DNA from: Cladopsammia gracilis
Lineage: Eukaryota; Cnidaria; Anthozoa; Scleractinia; Dendrophylliidae
Reading direction: 5' to 3'
Length of the DNA stretch: 64,000 nt
Assembly (NCBI GenBank): GCA_022457155.1
Contig: JAJGOT010000037.1
Location: 769,501-833,500, forward strand
This document shows positions 23,020 to 35,000 of this stretch, piece after piece; within the stretch, counting starts at the first letter, position 1; the number at the start of each line of letters is the position of its first letter. The notes beneath the pieces were generated by a model. That model was not told the DNA's origin, made no database searches, and saw nothing but the letters and a program-made list of their open reading frames with translations. The position numbers and the translations under genes are program-made.

Positions 23020-26000
23020 CTATCTCATCTTTGTTTTTTGTCTTTTGCCATATCTTTTTTGTCGCAGGATATACATGTGCTTCATCATGTAGCATCCACC
23101 TGTAAAACAAATTATTTTGAATGATAAAATTATTTAGAGACGACTTGGTACTGGGGGGGAGGGGTGGTATTGATCCTTACAAAAAGACATATTTTGAACC
23201 TTGTTAAATGTTTATAATGTTCTATTGGTTTCTCTTGAGACAGCAGAATTTGATCAACATTTCCATAAAGATTTGCCTCGGACAACTTTTAGTCAGCATC
23301 CCCCTCGCTGGTGGGGGGAGGGGGAGGGGTTTACTGATGGCTGCTGGGTCCTTCAAACCCTGATCCTGTTCAAGACAAAAAATCTTTGTTTTTGCTACCC
23401 TCTACCAAAGAAAATACCTTATTTTATGCCCCTATTTAAGATTTAAGACAGCCACTGGGTGGTAAATTTTGCAGTTGCAATTAGTTCCATAAATGGCAAC
23501 AGATCGTTTACAAAGAAAAGTAATATTTGCTTGTCAACATCTGTTGGCAAAACAAATAAGTCTTTGGGAAATTGGGCATTCATGGTAGCAGCGCCAAGGC
23601 TATGGAATGGACTACCATTAGAAGTTAGGAATGAAACAAATGTTAATAGATTTAAGCAACTGTTTAAGACACATTATTTTAAGTTAGCTTTTTGTTGATG
23701 TAAATACCATGTTTTTACTTTTTAACCTTTTTAAATTTAATTATTTTAAATTTTTATTTTTTAATTTTAAGCAACCATTGTAAATTTAATAAATGTTTTA
23801 TGGCTAGCTTTAATATGTTTTAGGGCTTTTCTTATTGACATGTATTTTTATCTTTAAAAATAATTTATTTTATTAGACAAGTATTTTTTTTTTCTTTCTT
23901 TTCTTTTTTAATTTAGCAGGGCCCGAATGAAAATTACTTTGTGTAATTCTGGTTTCTTTCACCCTGTCTAAGTAAAGTCTTGCTGTTGTTGTTGTTATTG
24001 TAGCTTAAGTTTTCGGCATGAAAAGCGCACTTGATCATTATCATGTAAAGTAGCGCTATATACATTTTGAATATTATTACTATTATTATTGTACTGGTAA
24101 ATGTGTGCAGTTATGATCAACCCATTCCAAAACGATTATCTGTTTAAGACTAGCAATAGCAGAATATTGTATAACCTACTTGTGCACTCCATCCCCAATA
24201 GATTAATTTCTTCAATCTTCCAGGGGGTAGATACATTATTACACATTTCAGAAAGTGTTAAAGAGCCACATTAACTTACCTGCAACAAACAGGACAAGGT
24301 ACACCCTGAGGAACCATGCAAAGTTGAAACTGAAGTTGAACATGTTGGGCATGCTGACAGAAAATCTCTCAGACTTATCCAGCAAAGGAATTGCCTTCCA
24401 TATCAGGATACCTGTAAAATTCAACAAATTTAATGTGACCTATTTAAACAACAAAATGCATTACAGTCCCAGGGGAGGAGGGAGGAGTACTCCATACATT
24501 TTTGGGTGGTGATAGTTAGGGACTCTCAAACCCTTTATACCCTATACCAAACCATGTTAACCTGATTTAAGGACGTTCGCGTGAAAATCTTCCAACATTG
24601 ATTTTTTTATAAAACTTTTGCTACAGCTAGGTAATGAGTTACTCGTGTCAGAAATGCATTAAAAATTGGGGGTCACCGACTTCGTTTCCGAGATAAGATA
24701 TCTGAAAGGCGACCCTAATTTTGATAAATTGGTCTTCTTTACTGGATATGGCCCCAATGTCTGTTAGCCTAAAAATATTGCAAATAAGTCTCTAAAATGC
24801 AACTTTCTATGCCAAATTTTATATGAGTAGGTCTGTTAAACAAATTCTTTCAACTGGCGACGTCCCTCACTGGAAGTCTAATCTTTAATCGACACAATTT
24901 GTAAACTCTGACAGCCGAAAGTTGCTAGTATGCGATGTAGCTTGGATAGAAAAAATGGGAAAAAATTAAACTTCCTACATTGAATTTTTGTTCATTTTTT
25001 CTCAATCTGTCGAGAATTGGAAAAGAAAATTATCTATCAAAAAAAATTTGAGGGGCACCCACCATCCAAGCGAGTTAAATCTAAGCAAAGTTAACGCAGC
25101 TTATGTGCTTAGATTTCTTCTCTTGCGTGCACGCTCGTGCATGACGTAGCATGGCATTGCGATATGAATTGCGTGCGCAGTAAGGATGCGCATAAACAAT
25201 TAGCGCGAACGTCCTTAAGCGTGATTTAAGCCATTGAATGATTTAATGGTAATTACCTTCAAATAAAATGCCCAGGGGGTACAGAGGAATCCACATTGTA
25301 TATCGAAGCCATATCAGTGGTTCTATTTTAATGCCAACGACCTGAGCTGCATAAAATGGGTACCTAAAGAACACCAAACAAGCACTTGAATTTGTCATTC
25401 ATTAAAGGGGAAGTATCACAGGAATTCTCATGGTTTTTTTTGGTCAAAACCATTTCACAATGCCTTTACTTATTTACAAAATAATACTAAAACACCAAGA
25501 GAGTGAAATCAACCAATTCTTGAAAGAGTAGCAAATTATCATCTGTTCTAGCCCATTTTGGAGACGAAAATGTGGCAACTTGAAAAAAATTAGGCTAACT
25601 TTTTTCAAGTTGTAATTCGTTGAGACCCAGTCCATCTATGACTAGAAACACTCATCAACAATTTTGGTACATTTTGTGATAATTTATCACACCATTGGAG
25701 TGTTATTTTTCAGTTACTTTTCATGCAAAAACATTTTTTGCTTTTTAAAATGACACCAAATCCCTGTAATACTTCCCCTTTAATAATGCAAAGTAGAAAG
25801 CTTTGGTTAGGTTAAACCCTGATCTAACAGTGCATGAAAGTCAATGATAGTTGGAATGAGAGTTTTGATCCTAACAATCATCTACTATCATTGAATATCA
25901 TGCTTGCAATCAAACAGTGTATAGCAGCACATGATAGTTGGTGAAAAGTCATGTGAGCAAATTCCTATCACATGTTGGCTCTTGTTGGTTGACATTGTCT

Positions 26001-29000
26001 TTGTCTTCAGCCATGGATTTAATGACCTCAACTGGAGAGTACTGCGCTGTTGACATTCAGCTGCCACTTTGATAAAGCTACAGCTATGCCCACTGCTCTT
26101 TGCTCCATCGACACCACACCCCTTGCGTCTAACTCGCCACCCTCCCCTCCCCTCCAACACTGTCCCCATGGGTAAGGCAGGTGACCATTACATATTGTGG
26201 GCTCAATTTTAACAGCCGATCAAGCAATTGTGTGAGCAATCACGTGAAATTTTGTCCCATTATTTCTTGTTCAATGCTTCACATATTCACATATTCAAGA
26301 GTTAAAAAGGCATGCGGAACAGTCCTTTTTGATTTATTAACTCATGTAATGTATATATGGAAATGTGTGGTTCCAGAAAATATCCATTACCTCCCCCATG
26401 AAAGGTTATTGGAAATTCTGAGGGGAAGTGGGGTGTAAACAAAAAACCCTCCTGTAGGAGAGGTATGGATGTTTTCTGCAACAACACAATGTTGATTCTA
26501 ATGAATGACATGGGAGATCTAATATAACACAGCAAGAAACTTTCGGGCTGAATTGAAATGAGATTAGTCACAATACAATCAACAATCCAGAAGTATTTTT
26601 AGTGTTCACAGTATTTTTTGTTCATACATTCATAAGTTACTGCAGGATGATCCAGGGAACCGGCTAAAAATCGGCTACTTCAAATTTTGAGCCGCCTACT
26701 TTTCAGTGAAAAGGCTAATAATATGTGTTAAACAAACCTGAATGAACAGTGAAAGTTGTGCAAAGCAATGCAAATAAAAAAAATGTAAGCTTGCTTACAC
26801 AAAAAAAACTAATGAACAGACAGATTTCAGTTGAGAGTTTTTATGAAAAATATCTTGCTAAAAATGCTTGAAATGGCAATTTTGAGCCTCTAAATTTTCA
26901 AATTTTCTTGGGGGGACATGCCCCCAGAACCCCCTACAAATTAGTGCCTTCTGCACTCAATTGCCAAGCCGCCTACCATTATATCTCAACCGTCTACTCT
27001 AAAACTTAGTGAGAACCCTGATGATCAGTACCTGATGACTTCAATAAGAGACCACACAAAGAACAGGCCAAATACAGCAGGTTCTTTATGAAGCACCACA
27101 TTTGGAGTCACTACCAAGAAAAGAACCAAGTTTCTGCCAAACACCTGAAAAAAAAAAAGTGAAATAGAGATGAAAAACACAGTCCCCTTCTATAATCAAC
27201 ATTTATCAGAATAATTGTTTTACATAAACAAGACAACGTACACTGACTTATGGGGACAAATCTCTCAGATTTCATTTCTGGTTGTTGCATGAATCTTTCA
27301 TTTGTTGTTGGGACAAATTTCATACCATTATTATAACAAACCAATCATTAATCACTCTCATTATTCCAACAACTCTCAACAATTTATAAAACGACCAACT
27401 CTGGTAGAAAACACACTACTGAAGATTCCAAAAGTTTCTATTTTACAGTGGATTTTAGTTCACTTTTGGTGTTTCACAATTTAACAGCAACAAAACAACT
27501 TTTAACTGGCATAGATTGTTCTACCATTTGTGATGTCATCCCTCTTTACAACAAAACATCTTTTGCCCCATTCACACCAACGGTTAAACATGTTTAAATG
27601 TTATTTAGTTTAACTACATTTTAGCCTCTATCTTGAACATTTTGAAATGTATATGACTCAAACTGCCTGGAATGATAATAAAGTCAATAAAGTTTCTTTT
27701 AGTAATGCCTATGACTCAAACTACCTGGAATGGTAATAAAGTCAATAAAGTTTCTTTTAGTAAAGATTTCACTGCAAATATTACGGGAGGTTAGGAGGTA
27801 TTTTTCTAAACCTGTTTTAAACTAAACAACATTTAAACATGTTTAAGCATTGGTGTGAATGGGCTATTTGATAACTAACTCACCCAGAATGAAGAAATCT
27901 TTCAAAAGTGCCCAAATGAGAGAGATCTCGTGAATTGGGCCAGGGTTATGCGCAAAAAACCTGTCAGATTTGACTGGCACAATCAAAGAAAATCTGGTCT
28001 TCCTACCACTTGCCAGGAAACTTCTACCACATAAATAAAGTCTAGTGAAAGGCCAACAATGAGGGAGGAAAAAAAGAATAAGAACAAAAAAGAACGGGGA
28101 GTAAAATGAAGACAAAAAAAATTGAGCTTTTTAATTAAGCTTTTTCTCATTCAATAACACAATAAGTATGTCCTAATAATGTGGTGTTAATTCACTTGTG
28201 TGAACCTTTGATTCAAGTCCAATGTACCTGCATAGATGGGGCCATTAAACCTGTTTTTACAAGGCCAATAACAGGATGAACAACTTCCAGGAAGGCAGCC
28301 AACTGACAGGATGCTAAAACATCACTGACTGCTTCATAAGCATCAGGGAAGGCATCTGACGATGAAAATGAAAAACATGGTAAAATGATGGTCATTAATG
28401 ATACGAATTCCCAGTCCAAGGACTTTCATAGGTCACAAAGGGTCTTACAAAATAACATGGTGTATGAAAAATGGTGTATGAAAAAGGACTTTTTGTGTGT
28501 TTATATTATTTTACATAAGTCACATACATGTAACTCTGTTGAGACATGTTTTTTAAAGCCAGTATACATGTGGAAATTCTTTTCAAATGTGCATGCTTAT
28601 CTGAGTCAGAGTGCGCTCTTTTTGTTTTTGTTGCATGCTAATGTCCCCGGTGAGGGGGGGGGGGGTTTGGGGCGGGTGTACTCCAGATTTCAAGTGACGG
28701 GGATGATCAAAGGATTTTTTAAGGATTGAAATTTTTGATTCCGGGATTTTATTGGGTAGGAAAATTTGGCAAGTATTTTTTAGTGTGGCTTGATTTAAGA
28801 AGGGATTTTTTGGGTATTCAAAACAATCTGAAGCTTTGTGGTAGCCACCCATGTGTATCCTCCCCACGTAGAACTGTATTCAAACTTATTTTGCAGTTGT
28901 TTTAATATTTAACACATTACATTAATTTTGCATCTGTCCCAGGGTGTATCCAACAAGGCTTCAATTCATTCATTCGGCATGGGATTTTTTTGGGGGTTAA

Positions 29001-32000
29001 TTTTTGGTCGACAGGGATTTTTTTGGGTTTTGTTGGAAGCCTTAGGCATTTTTGGGGGTTCACTTTTTGTCCCCATTTGATCATCCCCGTCACTTGTACC
29101 CCCCCCCCCCCCCCCCCGGGCTAATGTCCTCCTTGCAAAAAAAGTGCAGTTGTTTGATCACTATTTGTGTAATGTTTTCAAAGTCACTCAAAAAACTTGC
29201 AACATGTACTTTATCAGGTGTAAAAACTCTATGTTAGCAAAGTATTTTTTAAATTTTTTAAACAGTACATCAGTATACATGTATTTAGCAATACAATTTT
29301 TAAATTTGGGAATTTTTTGTTAACATTATTTAACTACTTAAATTAATATAAATTATGAAATGTTCAAAGAATTGTGGTTAGATCAAGTTCATAATGCATG
29401 TGCCCTACATCATGTGCACAGTCTTTATCAAGTTATAATGCAAATGAAGCCTAAGTCGGTAGTTCAAGCACACATAAATCATGGGTCATTTTATAAAGGA
29501 CAATTAATAATTAAACAAAACTTGCTCCTTGTGCATTCTTGATTTATTATAAGCACTTGAAAATTTTAGAATCACTTGGGGAGTGTGAGCAGCATGAACC
29601 ATAAGGCAATTCTCTGTTTTATTTTTACAATGCACTATTCCCTTATAATTAGTAGTCGCACATAATTAATAGTCACACTGGTCAGAAATAAGGACCAAGT
29701 AAACTTTTCTGTACCTGTTCCATGAAAAACTAATCTTGATAAAAGAACAGAGGTGATGTAAACAAACAATCCTGCTTGCATGAGGTTGTACACAACTAGG
29801 TACAATGTCCGAATAAATCTGAAAACTGAACAACAAATTACTTCAGAATAATAATAATATATCATATACAAAATTATGACTCCTGTACAAAGAGTTTAAG
29901 GTGGCTCTGTTGTTATTTCGGGTGCACTTGTCTATGTTGTAGGTTAAAATAAATTATTTTAGGTTAAAACTATTTCAAACTAGGTGAATTTTTATTTTCC
30001 TTTGTCTGAGATTATGTTAATGAATCTGGGACGAAGGCAAATAAAAATTAACCTAGTTGAAATAATTTTAAACCTAAAATAATTTTAACCTACGACATCT
30101 ACGACCAAACTCAGGCGAAGCTGACAAGCAATTTTTAGAGTTTTGTGAACATGAAATGAGCATGTGTAGAATTTATTCTAAGAATTCGCACCTTTATAAG
30201 GGGGGCGTATGTGATATGCATGCGTAAAGTCAGTATAGTCCCCGCATTTAAACATTGCACCCTATGACCCCTATGGAAACTTCTAATGGAGTGTACATGC
30301 TCCCTCCCCTCCTGGGGTAACTGGCATGTAATCACTATACAGTGGAATCCCAATTTTTCAGATACTCAATTTTTTGAAACTCCTGATTATTCAAACCAAA
30401 ACTTGTTTCCTTTGGATTTGTATTCAGTCAATGCCACCTTCGATTTTTTTGAACTCCTGATTTTTCGAACCAATTTCCGTTTCTACTTCCGAAAAATCGG
30501 GATTCCACTGTATTATGTTTGCCCCCCTTACCAAAGTGCGCATTCTTAGACAAAAAACTCTAAAAACTGCTTGTCAGCTTCGCCTGAGCTCAGATATGGA
30601 GTAACTTATAACCCCAACAACTATTTCTCCATTTGAAAGCCCTTCAAAGAAAAAAACATTGATGCAAAAGTATTGCAGTATCTTGAAATTCATGTGGAAA
30701 AAGTTTGACACCAAAAAGCAGCATTGGAGATTTGAGCAGGTTTTGGAGCATTTTATAATAGCTACAAAACTAGTGAATACTTTTTATTGGTTTGCATGAT
30801 TTGCAGTCAGCTTGGAATTCATATTTAGCAAACATTGGGAAGGCTTCTCCTAGAAATTTGGGTTCATGGATTGTTTTGTCAAAAGAGCATCAAGTATTTA
30901 AAATTTCAAGAGAATTTATTTTTAGGGCTAAATTTTGATGGCCTTAATGCTTCCGCACTTCTGCTCCAACGATTTTGCTTAAACTTGGTAACTTGTATTA
31001 AGTCAATGTTAGCTGATTCCAGAAATTTGGCACATTCAAATGTAATAGCAAAAGTTTTCACTGGGTGCAATTTTTTTCAAAAAGTGGGGTTCATTTAAGC
31101 TTGATTATCAATAAAAATATTTTTACCTAGTTAAATTGAATTTCTTGATTCATGTTATTACTAAATAACAGCTGTATGTTTTTGCAAAGTTTTAAAAGCA
31201 TCGCTTTAGAGCCAAAAAAGGTTATGACCAACATTTGTCATAGATGAGTGCGCCTGAAATAACAACGGAGCCACCTTAAGTGACACAGAGGTGATCAAGG
31301 ATTACAAAGCTTGTTGTAATGCATTTAAAAGTAAAGTAATGGTTTAATTTACAAATATAAAAACCTTCTCGCTTTGTCTTCTCTATCTCATTTTCTAGAT
31401 CTGCTTCCATCGCTTTACTTTTAGCCATGAAATTCTGAAATATTTGAGCAAAAACTCATGAATAAATAATAACACCGGTAAGGCTTTTGTTAAGCAGTAC
31501 TTTTCCACTTTGATAATTGAATTTGCATGTATTAAACTGGCACCTTTGCATTGATCAAGACTGCTTGTAGACATATTTGATAAATGAAATTTTAATCAAT
31601 CTTTACTTGCAATTAATGCAAAAAGAATGGCTAACAAAATCCGGGGGGTAACCGGTTGACGACGAATGTGAGGGGAACCCTGGTAGCGGAGGATTTCCCG
31701 CAAAATCTTTTCTAGGAAGTAGCTGGTCCTGCAGGGGATCCCCATATCCTGAAGCAATATGCAGATTGCGGATGGCTGCTAGATATATAAATCCTCACAT
31801 AATTTTGTGGTTGACACTTCATTTGGTACTTTATACCCTACATTCCCTTAACACCTTAACTCCCAAGAGTGCCAAACGTCAAAATTCAAGAAAAATCCCA
31901 AATGTCATTTTGTAAAATACTGAAAAACAAAATAATGGTACCATGCAAAAGTACTGCCAAAGAGGTTTCATTTGAATAGTCACAGCATCGGACAAACTTG

Positions 32001-35000
32001 AAAGTTAGAACTATACACTATAATATTGACTCTGGGAGTGAAAGGGTTTTTCCTACTAAGTCTTTAAAAAACGTAGTGACAACCACACTTTTTTTGCGTC
32101 AATAGGCCAGTAATTACCTGGCATTGGAATAAATCTGAAATGACACTTTTATAAAACAGTTTATGGTAGATTCTGTAAAAAGGGCACACAAGTTGTCTTG
32201 AGTGTCAAGGACTACAGCTGGAACCGTCCTATGTTTAACAAAGACTTTGGTTATACTACAAGACAATTTAACACAGAAATTCTAAGGTATGACTGACCTC
32301 TAGTCTGGCTTGCTGTTCTTCTTCCTCCTCTTTTTCACTGTCTGAGGCATCTTCACTTTGCCACCGATCAAAGTTGACTTTTAACCATGCTGGCTTCTGT
32401 TCATCCACAATTAAACGAGGCCAAAACTCTAAACAAAAACAGACAGTTCCAAAAAGGGAAATCCCAAATCTCCGAAAATTTCAACAGTCATTTTTTTCAG
32501 CTTACCATGCTCGCCTGCTAGCTTGGCAATGGAGAACTCTACATGGCGGTCCAGGACTTTGTGGCTGCTTGCCTGTGGTGATTAATAAACAAGTAAAATA
32601 ACGTTATAAATATATCATTTATAAAGCATAAAGCTGTTAATCTAATATAGTTGATAAAGTTTACAATAGTAAAATGAGTGACTGAAGAAGGGTAGAGACC
32701 ATCTTCAATCTAGAGACTGTGTTTCCTTAGATCAGATACAATTTGTTTATGAATTTATGTAAAAAAAATAAATTGTTTACTTTTTAACTGTTAATGTTTC
32801 AACATGCAATAAAAGACAACACTCATTTATGGGCCTAAATTGGGCAGGGAATTTAATGGCAAGGCTCAGATAGAACCCACCACCTGGATAAACCCACTGA
32901 ATGAGTGGCCTCGGCACATGGCGCCATGCTGAGGGGGTGCCTCATGCCTGTACTGCAAAACAGGCATCGACGCTGGGGAAATGTCCTGGGACCAAATTAA
33001 CCCAGTCCAGCAGAGCATCGTATGCCCCCTCCCTGACAGGGCTTCAGCACAGGGCTGAAGGGGTGCTGCAGGTAGCAATAATTGTTTACTTTTTTACTGT
33101 TAATTACATGTATCTTGAATTCAAGGGTTGTCCAATACACATGAACTGAGTCGGGTCGTTAAACGTCCATCACAACCCGTCTAACCGGGTTAGGTCGTGG
33201 TTTTGGAAGCGGAAGTTACCTGAGACACCACTATAGTCGACCCGTTACACGCAAAAGTCAGTTTGTGAGAGACTTAGATAATATTTGCCACATGATGGTC
33301 TGAGAGGGGTTGAATTATGTTGATGGATCGAGATGACCCGTCACGACCATAGTCTGCCCATCTCAAAGAAAAGTCAGTTCATGAGAGACTTATACTGAAA
33401 CACTATTAGAATTAACACATTTTTCAAATCTATTGTGTCTTCATTATAAAGCATTTAAATTGTACCTGTTATAACAAAAACATACACCAGATGTCAAAAT
33501 ACCGGTACAAGTGAGTTAACATGGCATTTTATACCTTTTTTATTGAAAATAGTTTGTTCGTGAGGTCGCCTATAAAAAGGAACATTTTTCAATGTTTCTT
33601 TTGTTTAGGGCCACACTTACTACACCACCACCTGCTATCGCCCTTTAATATGGAAGTTTTATTAGCAACCTGTTGGCCTCAAGCTTTTAGAATGAGGTAT
33701 ACATGCATATTTGTCTACATCACGTTTTTGCATGCTTCCCTGTGGAAAAGCGTACTTGTGGCCTCACACTTTTAGAACGAGGGTATACATGCATATTTGT
33801 CATTTGTACGCGCATGCTTGTTTATTCGTTTGGCGTCAGGTTTTCGCATGCTTCCCTCTGGAAAAGCGTACTTGTGGCCTCATGCTTTAGAATGAAGTAT
33901 ACATGCATATTGGTCTTGTAGTTTCTCCACACAGGCACATTTATTGGTTCAGCATCACATTTTCACGTGCTTCCCTGTGAAAAAGCGTACTTGTGGCCTC
34001 ACACTTTTAGAACAAAGTATACACACATATTTGTCTTATTTCTTTGTGGACACTTGTTTATTCATTAGGCGTCACATTTTCGCATGCTTCCCTGTGTAAA
34101 AGCGTACTTGGGGCCTCACACTTTTAAATGAGGTATACCGGTACATGCATATTTGTCTTATTTGTCCATGCTCGCTCGTTTGTTTTGTGTCGTTTTTACT
34201 TTCTAACTCTCTCACAAACTGACTTTTCTGTGAGATGGGCTGACTATTGCTATGACAAGTCGTCATGACCCAGTTGGGTCGTCACAATCCATCAATTTAT
34301 TTCACCCTCACTCCATCTCCAACCCTCATGTCATGCATTTTTTATTAGTCTCTCATGAATTAACTTTTCTGTGAGACAAGTCGACTATTGCCACGATGAG
34401 TCATCTCGTCAAAACATTCAGGTTCACATCTACCTCTCGGATTTGTCAAGCTGACTTCCGGTAAGTGTAGCTCACTTCCGTTTCGAACTTCACGACCCAA
34501 CTTCCGGTAAGAGGGATCGTCTCAAAAGAGCGACGACCCGATTCAGTTGGTGTATATTGGACATGGATGTTGAATTCAATTTAAAGTTATTAAAAAAATA
34601 ATAAGTGTACTGTCTCAGGGAATCAAGGTATACCGTAATATCGACAGGCTTGTAGAAATTGATGTCCACATGATACTGTTGCTCTCCTCTTGCACCACGA
34701 CCAAAACCTGGATGTAGATTATAAAGTGATAAAATAATCTTAGTGTATCCTAATAAGTAGTTAATTTAATTACTTAAATGTTGTTTGTCTATACAGACGA
34801 CCTCTGTCTTAATTGGACACCCTCAGGACCAGCTTAGCTGTCTGCCTTACAGAAATGTCCCCCTCATTATATAGAGATTAGTTGGGACATTCTGTTTTTT
34901 TATCCCTAAGGATGGCAAGTTTTTACTACAGGAGGATAGGATTTCTTATTTGAAGAAGCTGCCAAAATTTGGAAGTATCAGTTTCTTTAAAAGGTACTAA

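Noticed and set aside
26640..27020. Block with 'cttggggggacatgccccca' that resembles dispersed coral repeats
   Set aside because: No ends, frame or duplication could be defined, so it was not listed as a feature.
33521..33921. Plus-strand frames with repeated 'ASLWKSVLVAS' text
   Set aside because: The repetition comes from the minisatellite unit; no start context or family resemblance.
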